A DNA stretch of 60,546 bases from Treponema sp. (lineage in GTDB: Bacteria; Spirochaetota; Spirochaetia; Treponematales; Breznakiellaceae), in NCBI GenBank assembly GCA_031266075.1, contig JAISBS010000057.1, positions 1-60,546 of the forward strand, in the 5' to 3' direction. The position numbers and the translations under genes are program-made. Shown here piece after piece: positions 1-9,045 of this stretch. Under the pieces are notes generated by a model. That model saw nothing but the letters and a program-made list of their open reading frames with translations, was not told the origin of the DNA and did not search any database. The stretch's first letter is position 1. Each line of letters opens with the position of its first letter.

Positions 1-219
1 AAGAAGGAATATAATACCAGCGGCGGCACGGAATTTTTAGTTGATCAAACCATTCAATATGTATCACAATTCGTTGATAGATTTGATTTTGAAGGCAGCA
101 TGATAAAAGGCGTTGAAGAGTCTTTTAGGTACTACGGCGCTCATCAAACCGAATATTATCAGATTTTCAAATATAATAACCCAATATTAAAAATGATTCG
201 AGGAATACGTGGCGCCTAA
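1..219 (+). CDS. C-terminal fragment of an unrecognised protein (partial)
   Basis: The reading frame is open from the first base and stops at a TAA at 217-219, giving 72 residues with no start inside the window. I do not recognise the family. The fragment is rich in aromatic and charged residues, has no obvious membrane segment and ends in a basic tail (IRGIRGA). It lies 33 bp upstream of a polysaccharide deacetylase in the same orientation, so a role in surface-glycan synthesis is likely by context only. Confidence 0.6.
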   Translation, partial: KKEYNTSGGTEFLVDQTIQYVSQFVDRFDFEGSMIKGVEESFRYYGAHQTEYYQIFKYNNPILKMIRGIRGA

Positions 220-252
220 AAATGCGCTATTGCTACTATAGGACTTATTTTA

Positions 253-1527
253 TTGAACACGATAGATTATATTATTGACTTACTCGCAGGGCTCCCGGTT
301 GTACAATCGGGTGTTGTATATTATGGCATTCCAAAAAATAGTCCTTCTCATGCAAAAATCATTATTATCCCCGCTGTTCAGGATTTCGAGATAACCGCAT
401 TGCCGATTGTTCCATTGCAATTGATTGCTGGGACGCCGCTCTTGTTTGGTGTTCCAAAGATTGAAAAGCGAGATGATAAACTGATCATCCATGCCGATAT
501 TATCGCCTCGTCTTTCTTTCTCCTTTCCCGGTATGAAGAAATTTTAAAGCCTGAATGTCGTGATCAACACGGACGTTTTTGTGCCAAAGATTCAATACTA
601 TTTCAACAAGGGTATGGCAATAGACCGCTGGTAGACGAATACGGCGCTCTGTTGAGAAAATGGCTCAGGGATGTTGGCGTGGCGGTTTCGCCTGAGCAAA
701 AAGGGTTTAGCAAGATTTATCTGACCCATGATGTGGACGTTCCTTTTCGGTTTGAGCGGCTTACGGCTGTATGTAAACAGTACATAAAAAATATGCTGCA
801 TTACCATTATTGTAGTTCTCCCTTCAAAAAATATATGAATGAACGCCTTGATGATTGCTATACTTTTCCTGCCATTATAAACTATGACCGGAACTGCAAA
901 GAAAAATTACCACATATACCGGTTGAGAGTATTTATTTTTTGATAAGCGCAGGATCGCTCTTTCATAGACGATATTACCATTTTACTTCCCGGAAGATAG
1001 CCCGTTTAATAGAGGTTCTTAAAAAATCAGGCGCTGTCCTGGGGCTTCATGTGAGTTACGAGGCGGGGACAGATCCTCAAAAACTGTCCAATGATGTTAA
1101 GCGATTGACCAAGATGCTGGGGTCGTTCAACGGTTTTAGCCGCCATCATTTTCTGCAATGGCGGGAACCTGAAGATGTGGTATACATGGAGCAGTCGGGT
1201 ATTACCGATGATTTTACCGTTTCCTATGCGGACGCGGTGGGATTTAGGGTAGGAACTTGTCATCCTTACCGGTTTATCAATCCCCGTACAAAGACACTGA
1301 CTAAGGTTGTGATTCATCCACTGGAAATTATGGAATGTACCCTTGAACGCGCGGCATATATGCATTTGAAATATGAAGACGCTTTTGAATATTGCAAAGA
1401 AGTAATCAATCAAGTGTATACGCATAATGGCGAACTGGTTTTGTTGTGGCATAATACTGAATTTCTTGGTTTGAATTACCAGGAAAAACTATATCGGCGT
1501 GTTTTGGATTATATCGCAGGATTTTAA
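253..1527 (+). CDS. Polysaccharide deacetylase family protein
   Basis: A 424-residue protein. The motif LTHDVDVPF, near residue 160, is the metal-binding THDVD signature of NodB-like carbohydrate deacetylases. The N-terminal 140 residues resemble the extra domain that precedes NodB in glycan-cluster deacetylases of gut bacteria. The expected activity is removal of N- or O-acetyl groups from a surface glycan or its precursor. No signal peptide is visible, so it may act in the cytoplasm on lipid-linked sugar. The start is a TTG with only a weak AGGAC upstream. The TAA stop overlaps the ATG of the next gene (TAATGG), indicating translational coupling to wecB. The substrate cannot be read from the sequence. 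Confidence 0.75.
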   Translation: MNTIDYIIDLLAGLPVVQSGVVYYGIPKNSPSHAKIIIIPAVQDFEITALPIVPLQLIAGTPLLFGVPKIEKRDDKLIIHADIIASSFFLLSRYEEILKPECRDQHGRFCAKDSILFQQGYGNRPLVDEYGALLRKWLRDVGVAVSPEQKGFSKIYLTHDVDVPFRFERLTAVCKQYIKNMLHYHYCSSPFKKYMNERLDDCYTFPAIINYDRNCKEKLPHIPVESIYFLISAGSLFHRRYYHFTSRKIARLIEVLKKSGAVLGLHVSYEAGTDPQKLSNDVKRLTKMLGSFNGFSRHHFLQWREPEDVVYMEQSGITDDFTVSYADAVGFRVGTCHPYRFINPRTKTLTKVVIHPLEIMECTLERAAYMHLKYEDAFEYCKEVINQVYTHNGELVLLWHNTEFLGLNYQEKLYRRVLDYIAGF

Positions 1528-2611
1528 TGGTGAATATTCTTACTATCGTTGGAGCCCGTCCTCAATTCATAAAAGCCGCTGTGTTAAGCCGCTATGTCCG
1601 GGACAATCCTTCCTGTGGTATTACCGAAACACTGGTACACACCGGACAGCATTATGACCAGAACATGAGCGAAGTGTTTTTCTCGGAAATGGACATACCG
1701 GAACCGGACATAAACCTTCATGTTGGTTCGGGAAGCCACGGTAAAACAACCGGTATGATGCTTGAAGGCATTGAAAAGGTGATTCTTGATAGAAAGCCCG
1801 ATGCGCTTCTGGTGTATGGGGATACCAATTCAACCCTGGCAGGCGCTCTGGCGGCAAGTAAACTGCATGTCCCGGTTATTCATGTGGAATCAGGACTGCG
1901 ATCCTATATGATGGCCATGCCGGAGGAACAAAACAGGCGTCTAACCGATCATCTTTCAACCTGGCTTTTTTGCCCTACCACAGTAGCCAGAGATAATTTA
2001 GCACGGGAAGGCATCGCTGATTGCGGAGCCGCTGTTCAGCCTGACGCGGATAACAAACGGGTTGCCATTATCGGTGATATTATGTATGACGCGGCCCTGT
2101 ATTACCGCAAGAAAAAACGGTATCTATAGATGAACACGATTTTATTCTGGTAACAATCCATCGCGCCGAGAACACCGATGATCCAAAACGGTTGAAAGCC
2201 ATCGTTGAAGCAATTAATGAGGCAAGGGATCGCCGGTTTGTCTTTCCGGTTCATCCCCGTACCAGAAAAATACTGAAAGAACAAGATCTGATTTTAGCCA
2301 GCCATGTAAAAATGATAGAACCGGTAGGGTATCTTGAAATGCTTGGCTTAGAGGCGGCCTGTTCCGCGGTTCTTACCGATTCGGGGGGCGTACAAAAAGA
2401 GGCGTTTTTCTTTCAAAAACCCTGTGTTACCCTGCGGGATAATACCGAGTGGGTAGAATTGGTGCAGCTTGGCTGGAACACCTTGGCGGGGGCGGATCGG
2501 ACTGCCATTGTTTTTGCAATGGAAAATTTGCATGTTCCGGATAATCATCCCCAAATATACGGGGATGGTCATTGTGCTGAAAAAATTATCTCATATTTAG
2601 AGAACCTCTGA
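1527..2611 (+). pseudogene. wecB: UDP-N-acetylglucosamine 2-epimerase, frameshifted
   Basis: Two adjacent frames together make one WecB of about 361 residues, the usual family length. The first frame (1527-2129) carries GARPQFIK, HTGQHYDQ, YGDTNST and HVESGLRS. It stops shortly after a run of six A at 2112-2117. The second frame continues from the same place with VTIHRAENT, DSGGVQKEA and the C-terminal NTEWVEL region, ending at 2611. WecB interconverts UDP-GlcNAc and UDP-ManNAc, the substrate for the WecC-type dehydrogenase encoded at 4069. A one-base indel at the A run best explains the break. It could be a true mutation, a sequencing error or slippage. The zero-frame context G AAA AAA C is not a canonical -1 heptamer. 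Confidence 0.8.
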
Positions 2612-2645
2612 AAAATTCAGTTTCCAGAAGTTCTCGTGTTTTTTA
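2601..2645 (+). terminator. Probable intrinsic terminator after wecB
   Basis: An AGAACCTCTG arm at 2601-2610 pairs with CAGAAGTTCT at 2625-2634, with one G-U pair. A T-rich tract (GTGTTTTTT) follows at once. The hairpin overlaps the wecB stop codon and would separate wecB from the AT-rich glycosyltransferase that follows. Confidence 0.5.
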
Positions 2646-2666
2646 GGCTAATAAGGTGGTTAAGTT

Positions 2667-3959
2667 TTGAAGATATTGATAATAGCAAAATATTTCCCTC
2701 CCGAAAACGCAATTGCTTCATTGCGTCCGTATTCATGGGCGAAATACTGGTCAAGGGAAAGTCATGATATCACGGTTCTTACAATTAATCGACAATCGTA
2801 TGTACATGACCTTGTATTGGATTGTTCGAATTTTAAAATTGTAAAAGTATCTATTCCGTTTGTAACAAAAAGCAATTATATGCTTAATTCAAAAAATACA
2901 TCTGACACTATAAAAAAGAAAAAATGGTATGCTGTTTTTGTGTCATTAATAAGACAATTTTTATTAAGTTTTAGTCAGAAAACCGGTTGTTTCGCTATTC
3001 GGTTTCCCAGTTTTAATGATTTATGGGCAATAAACGCATTCAGAGCTATAAAACCATTTCAATTCGATATAGTTGTATCGACCGGGGGACCCTATTCTGT
3101 TCACAAAATAGGACTCTTGCTTAAAAAAAAATATCCTACAATTAAATGGATTGTTGATTGGCGTGATTTATGGACAAAAAATCATATATACATGGGGTTA
3201 AAAATATTTCATTGGTATGAAGACTATCTTGAAAAAAAAATCCACAAAAATGCTGATTTGATTACAACGGTTTCAGAGCCTTTGGCAGATATACTTAGAA
3301 CTATAACGAAAACACGGGTTGAAGTTATATATAATGGATTTGATAATGAGAATTATGATAAAATAATGCAATTACCGCGAAAAACCAATCAAGAATTTAC
3401 CATTGTCTATACAGGAACTATTTATAGAAAGTATCAGGATCCATCGCCGTTATTTGAAGCCATATATAACTTAAATCAAAGCGGAGTGCTGACGAAGAAT
3501 GATTTACGAATATTATTTGCAGGATGGACTTCATCCGATGTAAGCGATTTAGCGGTAAAATACGGCATAATAGATTATTATTCTTTTCTTGGACTATTGC
3601 CGAGAGAATCGGCTTTGCAACTCCAGTACGATGCCGATGCCGTACTGTTCCTTGAGTATGGCGATCCTTCCGTACGTGGTATTTTATCCGGTAAAATATT
3701 TGAATATATTTACGCCGCAAGAGAGATTTTAGCTGTTGGAATTGGACCTGATACTGATGTTGGGGAAATTATTAGCAGTACCGAAACGGGTGTATCTGTA
3801 GGCTGTGATGTTACGGCCATTGAAAAATATCTAATATCAAGAATAATACAGAAAGAAAAAAAAATAAAATCAAAAAATATGGAAATGATAAATAGGTATA
3901 GCAGAAAAATTCAAGCGTTAAAAATGCTTGAATTTATTAATCGTTGTTTCAATGAATAA
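2667..3959 (+). CDS. Glycosyltransferase, GT4-like
   Basis: A 430-residue protein with the two-domain GT-B layout. The N-terminal acceptor half starts MKILIIAKYFPPEN. The C-terminal donor half contains VIYNGFDNE, a GT4-like hinge, and SGKIFEYIYA, the region holding the donor-sugar contact. It probably transfers a sugar from a nucleotide donor to a lipid-linked glycan at the inner membrane; donor and acceptor are unknown. The TTG start has a good AAGGTGG ribosome site 7 bases upstream. The gene is far more AT-rich than most of the window, with frequent AAA, ATA and TTA codons. It is flanked by two copies of the wecB 3' end, so it looks like a cassette gained by transfer. Confidence 0.8.
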   Translation: MKILIIAKYFPPENAIASLRPYSWAKYWSRESHDITVLTINRQSYVHDLVLDCSNFKIVKVSIPFVTKSNYMLNSKNTSDTIKKKKWYAVFVSLIRQFLLSFSQKTGCFAIRFPSFNDLWAINAFRAIKPFQFDIVVSTGGPYSVHKIGLLLKKKYPTIKWIVDWRDLWTKNHIYMGLKIFHWYEDYLEKKIHKNADLITTVSEPLADILRTITKTRVEVIYNGFDNENYDKIMQLPRKTNQEFTIVYTGTIYRKYQDPSPLFEAIYNLNQSGVLTKNDLRILFAGWTSSDVSDLAVKYGIIDYYSFLGLLPRESALQLQYDADAVLFLEYGDPSVRGILSGKIFEYIYAAREILAVGIGPDTDVGEIISSTETGVSVGCDVTAIEKYLISRIIQKEKKIKSKNMEMINRYSRKIQALKMLEFINRCFNE

Positions 3960-4055
3960 TTTTCTGCGGTAAAGGATCTGCGCATACCGGATAACCATCC
4001 CCAAATATACGGGGATGGCCATTGTGCTGAAAAAATTATCTCGTATTTAGAATGA
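3960..4055 (+). pseudogene. Remnant 3' end of a wecB-like gene
   Basis: These 96 bases encode the last 31 residues of a WecB-type epimerase (ending CAEKIISYLE, then TGA) with no start of its own. Positions 3981-4050 match 2531-2600 of the upstream wecB at 63 of 70 bases. The fragment directly follows the stop of the glycosyltransferase and lies 13 bp before wecC. It appears to be a leftover from recombination that placed the glycosyltransferase between wecB and wecC. Confidence 0.75.
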
Positions 4056-4068
4056 TAAGGAAAAGCTT

Positions 4069-5391
4069 ATGTCCGGGTTGGAAATAATCTTACAAAAAAT
4101 AGCCGATAAGACGGTTACTATCGGTGTTATCGGTCTTGGCTATGTTGGGCTCCCCCTGGCGGTTACTTTTGCGCGGAACGGCGTTACGGTGCTTGGATTT
4201 GAAAAGAGTGAAAAAAAAACCGCCCTGGTAAATACCGGACAAAATTATATCAGTGATATAAAAAATGCCGATCTTGAAACGGTTGTCAAAAACACAAAAC
4301 TATTAAGCGCCACTACGGATTTTTCCCGGATCAAAGAATGTGATGCGATTATTATTTGTGTTCCAACACCGCTGGATAAATTCAAAGAACCTGATATGGG
4401 TTATATTGAAAACGCCTGTATTGATATTGGACGGAATATGAAAGCAGGTACATTTATCAGCCTTGAGAGTACCACGTATCCGACAACAACAGAAAATTTT
4501 ATCAAGCCTATTATTGAGCGGGAATCGGGCTCAAAGGAAGGACGGGACTTCTGGCTTTGTTTCAGCCCTGAGCGGGTTGATCCGGGCAACAAGGATTACA
4601 AAACCGAAAATACGCCGAAAGTGGTAGGTCCCCTCGGTGAAGATGCAAAAAAAATTGCCAATGCCCTGTATGGCCTGGCGATACAAAAGCTGTATTTTGT
4701 CTCATCACCTAAAGCCGCTGAAATGGTAAAAATTCTTGAGAACACCTACCGCCTTGTCAATATATCACTCATTAATGAACTTGCATTACTTTCGGGCAAA
4801 ATGGATATTGATATTTGGGAGGTCATCGAGGCGGCAAAAACCAAGCCCTACGGCTTTCAAGCTTTTTATCCGGGGCCGGGGATTGGCGGACATTGCATTC
4901 CCCTTGATCCGTTTTACCTTGAATATATCGCCAAGAACTACAATTTTGATTTATCCATGATACATACCGCCGGGGCGATTAACAACTTAATGCCCTATCG
5001 AATGATGAACAAGATCGCCTTTGCGCTTAACCGGCACAAGAAAGCAATGAACGGTTCCACCATTTTGTTTTTGGGCATTGCCTATAAGCCTGACATTGAT
5101 GACGCGCGGGAGAGCCCCGCCCTGCTGGTAATGGAACAAGTTACGAAAAAAGGGGCAAGGGTTTTATATCATGATCCATATATTCATGAGATAACTGATG
5201 AACATGAGAACCATTATGAGAACGTGGATTTAACCGATGAATTGCTTGCAAAAGCCGATTGTGTGGTGTTTACTACGAATCATAGCTGCTTTGATGTAGA
5301 GCGTATTGTGGCAAAAGCGCCATTAATTGTTGATATGCGAAATGTAATTAAAAACATCAAAATAGAAAGTCATAAAATATTTAAATTGTAA
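4069..5391 (+). CDS. wecC: UDP-N-acetyl-D-mannosaminuronate dehydrogenase-like nucleotide-sugar dehydrogenase
   Basis: A 440-residue protein with the N-terminal Rossmann motif GVIGLGYVGLPLA (about residues 19-31). The catalytic Cys276 lies in GPGIGGHCIPLDPFY. The C-terminal UDP-binding domain contains GIAYKPDIDDARESPAL. Such enzymes oxidise the C6 hydroxyl of a UDP-hexose to a uronic acid in two NAD-dependent steps. Adjacency to wecB suggests UDP-ManNAc to UDP-ManNAcA, though UDP-GlcNAc dehydrogenases (WbpA type) look alike. The ATG start has AAGGAAAAG upstream. Composition is moderate, unlike the AT-rich glycosyltransferases on either side. Confidence 0.85.
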   Translation: MSGLEIILQKIADKTVTIGVIGLGYVGLPLAVTFARNGVTVLGFEKSEKKTALVNTGQNYISDIKNADLETVVKNTKLLSATTDFSRIKECDAIIICVPTPLDKFKEPDMGYIENACIDIGRNMKAGTFISLESTTYPTTTENFIKPIIERESGSKEGRDFWLCFSPERVDPGNKDYKTENTPKVVGPLGEDAKKIANALYGLAIQKLYFVSSPKAAEMVKILENTYRLVNISLINELALLSGKMDIDIWEVIEAAKTKPYGFQAFYPGPGIGGHCIPLDPFYLEYIAKNYNFDLSMIHTAGAINNLMPYRMMNKIAFALNRHKKAMNGSTILFLGIAYKPDIDDARESPALLVMEQVTKKGARVLYHDPYIHEITDEHENHYENVDLTDELLAKADCVVFTTNHSCFDVERIVAKAPLIVDMRNVIKNIKIESHKIFKL

Positions 5392-5425
5392 TTTTGATAA
5401 TAGCTGCCAAACATAAAAATGAAGA

Positions 5426-6700
5426 ATGAGCATGTCAGATAAAAAGACGAAGAAAAACTCAATATTATTAATATGCCGTGATTATCCAAATGAAAATGGA
5501 GATTCGATTTTTATCAAGAATGAAATAAAATATTTGGCTGAAGAATTTAAGAGGGTTTATGTATTGACAAGAAATGGCCTTGAAAAAAATGCACTAAACA
5601 ATCAACTAAAAAATATTTGTATAATGTTTGATAAAAAAAAATCAGTGATTATGATAATACTGATGTGTTTTAAGGCGATATTTTCTTCTTTGGTGAGCAC
5701 TGAAATTAAATATTTAATGCATGAAAAAAAAATGTCAATAATATCGTTATGCCGATTAATGGGAATTTATGCATTTGCCCAATTAACCAAAAAAAACGTT
5801 GAAAAAATAATTTCATCTGACTCTACCATAAATTTAATATATACATACTGGTATTCATATGAAACCCTTGGTGTTCTCCAGTTAAAACAAACGAATAAAA
5901 AAGTAAAATGCATTACTCGAGCGCACCGCTATGATTTATACGAATATGGAAACAGGCAAAAGTATCAACCATTTAAGATATGGATGGATAAAAACATAGA
6001 CAAAATATTTTTTATAAGTACTCATGGTTATAATTATTACATTAATACTTTTGCCAGTGGTAACCAAAGCCGCTATTCAATATCATGTCTTGGTATAAAC
6101 AATGAATACGGTCCCTGCGAAAAGAAAAATGGCGGAGAGTGGAATCTAACCATAATAAGTTGTTCTTATATCGTTCCGGTAAAACGTATCCATCTTATTG
6201 TTCTTGCGCTCTCCCTAATAGATGGGATCTCGGTCCGTTGGATTCATATAGGCGACGGGCCTGGTAGAAAGAAAATAATAAATATCGCAAAAAAACATTT
6301 AAAGTCCAAGGAAAATGTTTCGTATGAATTTAAGGGATTTGTGGCCAATGATTTTATTATGGAATTTTATCACGCAAATTTTGCCGATTGTTTTATTTCA
6401 ACATCGAAATCGGAGGGTTTGCCTGTTTCAATGATGGAAGCGATATCTTTTGGAATTCCTCTTATAGCGACGAGCGTCGGTGGTGTGCCGGAAATTGTTA
6501 ATGAAAATACAGGTATACTGCTTAATGCGAGTAGCAGCCCATGGGACATAAAGAATGCTTTACTGGCATTCTATAATTATCCTATCGCAGCGAAAAGACG
6601 GATGAGAAAAAATGCCCGATTATTATGGGATTCTAAGTATAATGCTGCCACTAATTTTTCCAAATTTGCTAAAGAATTATCAAGTATATGTACATCCTGA
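5426..6700 (+). CDS. Glycosyltransferase, GT4 family
   Basis: A 424-residue GT-B enzyme. The C-terminal donor domain is clear: KSEGLPVSMMEAISFGIPLI carries the GT4 glutamate-rich E-x7-E-like motif, followed by GGVPEIV. The N-terminal half is Lys/Ile-rich with a hydrophobic stretch near residues 75-90. It probably extends a lipid-linked glycan with an unknown sugar. Base composition is very AT-rich (many AAA, ATA, ATT codons), which suggests recent transfer. A second in-frame ATG lies two codons downstream at 5432 and could be the true start. The end overlaps the next gene by 13 bp. Confidence 0.8.
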   Translation: MSMSDKKTKKNSILLICRDYPNENGDSIFIKNEIKYLAEEFKRVYVLTRNGLEKNALNNQLKNICIMFDKKKSVIMIILMCFKAIFSSLVSTEIKYLMHEKKMSIISLCRLMGIYAFAQLTKKNVEKIISSDSTINLIYTYWYSYETLGVLQLKQTNKKVKCITRAHRYDLYEYGNRQKYQPFKIWMDKNIDKIFFISTHGYNYYINTFASGNQSRYSISCLGINNEYGPCEKKNGGEWNLTIISCSYIVPVKRIHLIVLALSLIDGISVRWIHIGDGPGRKKIINIAKKHLKSKENVSYEFKGFVANDFIMEFYHANFADCFISTSKSEGLPVSMMEAISFGIPLIATSVGGVPEIVNENTGILLNASSSPWDIKNALLAFYNYPIAAKRRMRKNARLLWDSKYNAATNFSKFAKELSSICTS

Positions 6701-7902
6701 TCTTCAACCACTACGCCGGTTCCCCGTATCATGGTATGGAATACCGTCCGTATTATTTATCCCGGGAATGGGTAAAATCAGGCCATGGGGTAACCATCGT
6801 TGCCGCAACTCAATCGCATATACGGACACATAATCCCGATTATAAGAAAAAAGTTACTGAAGAGCATATAGACGGTATAAAATATGCCTGGATTAGGACC
6901 CGTAAGTATACCGGTAATGGGATCGGGCGTGTCTTGAATATGCTGGATTATATAAAGGGCGTTTACAACATGATGCCCCAATTAATTAAAGAAAACCCTG
7001 ATGTCGTTATTGCTTCATCGACCTATCCACTGGATAATTATCCGGCATATAAGATAGCAAAAAAATTAAATGCAAAATATGTGTACGAAGTACACGATCT
7101 GTGGCCCCTGTCTCCCATGGAACTGGGCGGCTATTCAAAATGCCATCCGTTTATTGTTATCATGCAACTGGCGGAGAATTTTGCCTATAAGCATGTTGAT
7201 AAAGTTGTCTCAATATTACCCTGTGCGGAACAGCACATGAAAGAACATGGTCTTGCGGCGGGGAAGTTTGTTTATATTCCCAATGGTATTTCACAGGAAG
7301 AAAAAAATAACAGTGAATCCCTGGATGAAAAAACAAAAATTCTGTTTCCCACGGGTAAATTTATCGTTGGATATACCGGCACCTTTGGATTGGCAAATTC
7401 TCTTGAGACCATGCTATTTGTTGCATCAATACTGCAAAAGGATTATCCCGGTATATTATTTGTATTTATTGGAAAAGGGCCGGAAAAAGAAAACCTGATG
7501 GAATTGCGGGAAAAACTTAATCTGGCCAATCTAATCATTATTGATGCTGTTCCGAAAGAACAGATACAACAGGTAATAGCCTGTTTTGATATGTGTATTA
7601 TAACGTGGAATAAACAGCCATTATATAGATTCGGAATTTCGCCAAATAAAATTTTTGATTATATGTATGCTGGTAAACCAATTATTCAGGCGATTGAAGC
7701 GGGTAACGATATGGTGGCTGACGCAAATTGCGGCATCACCGTAGAACCGGAAAATCCTCAGGCCATAGCTGATGGTATTTTGAAATTATATACTATGTCA
7801 AGAAAAGAACGTGAAAAATTGGGGAATAACGGAAAACAGTATGTATTGGCGAATCACGCCTATCATATTTTGGCAAAGCAGTTTTTGGAAGCAATTTGTT
7901 AG
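6688..7902 (+). CDS. Glycosyltransferase, WbuB-like GT4
   Basis: A 404-residue protein opening MYILIFNHYAGSPYHGMEYR, the typical start of WbuB-type transferases that add amino-sugars to lipid-linked O-antigen units. VHDLWPLSP (acceptor half), GYTGTFGLAN (linker) and GISPNKIFDYMYAGKPII (donor site) support a GT4 fold. It overlaps the preceding glycosyltransferase by 13 bp and ends 15 bp before the aminotransferase, so these genes are probably co-transcribed. The exact sugar is not predictable; an N-acetyl-fucosamine-like donor is typical for WbuB relatives. Confidence 0.8.
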   Translation: MYILIFNHYAGSPYHGMEYRPYYLSREWVKSGHGVTIVAATQSHIRTHNPDYKKKVTEEHIDGIKYAWIRTRKYTGNGIGRVLNMLDYIKGVYNMMPQLIKENPDVVIASSTYPLDNYPAYKIAKKLNAKYVYEVHDLWPLSPMELGGYSKCHPFIVIMQLAENFAYKHVDKVVSILPCAEQHMKEHGLAAGKFVYIPNGISQEEKNNSESLDEKTKILFPTGKFIVGYTGTFGLANSLETMLFVASILQKDYPGILFVFIGKGPEKENLMELREKLNLANLIIIDAVPKEQIQQVIACFDMCIITWNKQPLYRFGISPNKIFDYMYAGKPIIQAIEAGNDMVADANCGITVEPENPQAIADGILKLYTMSRKEREKLGNNGKQYVLANHAYHILAKQFLEAIC

Positions 7903-7917
7903 ACGAGGGGATATACT

Positions 7918-9045
7918 ATGTGGCGCGTCCAACTCTTTAAACTAAACTACGATGAACAGGAACAGCAGGCGGTTAAAGAGGCGCTTGATTCTGCGTGGCT
8001 GACCATGGGGCAGAAAACCCTTGATTTTGAGGATGCTTTTTCAGTATTTCTGGGGAATGACTTCAAGTGTCTGGCCGTTTCCAATGGGACCGCGGCGCTG
8101 CACATGGCTTTGTTGGCCTGTGGAGTTGGGCCCGGAGATGAAGTGATTACCCCGGCATTAACTTTTATTGCGGATCAGAATGTTACCTCCTTTGTGGGCG
8201 CATCCAATATGCTGGCGGATATTACTTCTATGGAAGATTGGTCCATGGACCCGCAGGAAATAGAAAAATGTATTACAACTAAAACAAAAGCGGTAATGAT
8301 AGTTCACTATGCCGGATATGCCTGCGACATGGACAGGATCGTTGACATTTGCAGAAGACGCAACTTGTTTCTGATTGAAGACTGCGCCCATACGCCGGGG
8401 GCCGATTATAAAGGACAGCCGCTGGGAACTTTTGGTGATGTCGCGGGCTTTAGCTTTTTCAGCAATAAAAACATTTCCGTTGGCGAAGGCGGTATGGCAG
8501 CGGCCAAAAATCTTGATATATATAAAAATTTGAAAAATCTGCGTTCCCATGGCATGACTGTTCCTTCTTTTGACCGCTATAAAGGCCGGGCCGTTTCCTA
8601 TGACATTGAATCACCGGGTCTTAATTATCGAATTGATGAAATGCGTTCCGCCCTGGGATTGGTTCAATTAAAAAAACTTGACGCCGCCAATCAAAAAAGA
8701 AAAGAATTGGTAAATCATTATTTTAGCCGGCTTGATGCGGTTCCGGAGATAACTATCCCCTATAGGCATTTTTCACGGGGAACGCCGAATTATCATATTA
8801 TGCCCATACTGCTTGCCGAAAAAATAGACCGGAATAAAGTTATTGAATCGATGAAACAGGATGGAGTGCAGACCAGCATTCATTACCCGGCAATCCAGCA
8901 ATTTAGCGCCTATAAAAACCGGGTAAATGTTACGCCGCGTGCAGAATATGTTTCCGCTCATGAACTGACTTTGCCGTTATACCCAACCATGACTTTTGAG
9001 GAAGTAGATATTGTCTGTGATGCTTTGCTTAAAGGGCTGTCGTGA
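7918..9045 (+). CDS. DegT/DnrJ/EryC1/StrS sugar aminotransferase
   Basis: A 375-residue PLP enzyme of the sugar-nucleotide aminotransferase family. The PLP-binding lysine is Lys184 in FFSNKNISVGEGG, and Asp155 in IEDCAH contacts the pyridine nitrogen. VSNGTAALHMALLA near residue 54 binds the phosphate. It probably transfers an amino group from glutamate to a 4-keto-6-deoxy sugar nucleotide, the product expected from the dehydratase encoded at 9746. The ATG has GAGGGG upstream. The stop overlaps the next gene's GTG start by 4 bp. Confidence 0.88.
   Translation: MWRVQLFKLNYDEQEQQAVKEALDSAWLTMGQKTLDFEDAFSVFLGNDFKCLAVSNGTAALHMALLACGVGPGDEVITPALTFIADQNVTSFVGASNMLADITSMEDWSMDPQEIEKCITTKTKAVMIVHYAGYACDMDRIVDICRRRNLFLIEDCAHTPGADYKGQPLGTFGDVAGFSFFSNKNISVGEGGMAAAKNLDIYKNLKNLRSHGMTVPSFDRYKGRAVSYDIESPGLNYRIDEMRSALGLVQLKKLDAANQKRKELVNHYFSRLDAVPEITIPYRHFSRGTPNYHIMPILLAEKIDRNKVIESMKQDGVQTSIHYPAIQQFSAYKNRVNVTPRAEYVSAHELTLPLYPTMTFEEVDIVCDALLKGLS

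Noticed and set aside
1027-1452. Long minus-strand frame opposite the deacetylase gene
   Set aside because: It mirrors a well-supported plus-strand gene, has no ribosome site and its protein is unlike any family.
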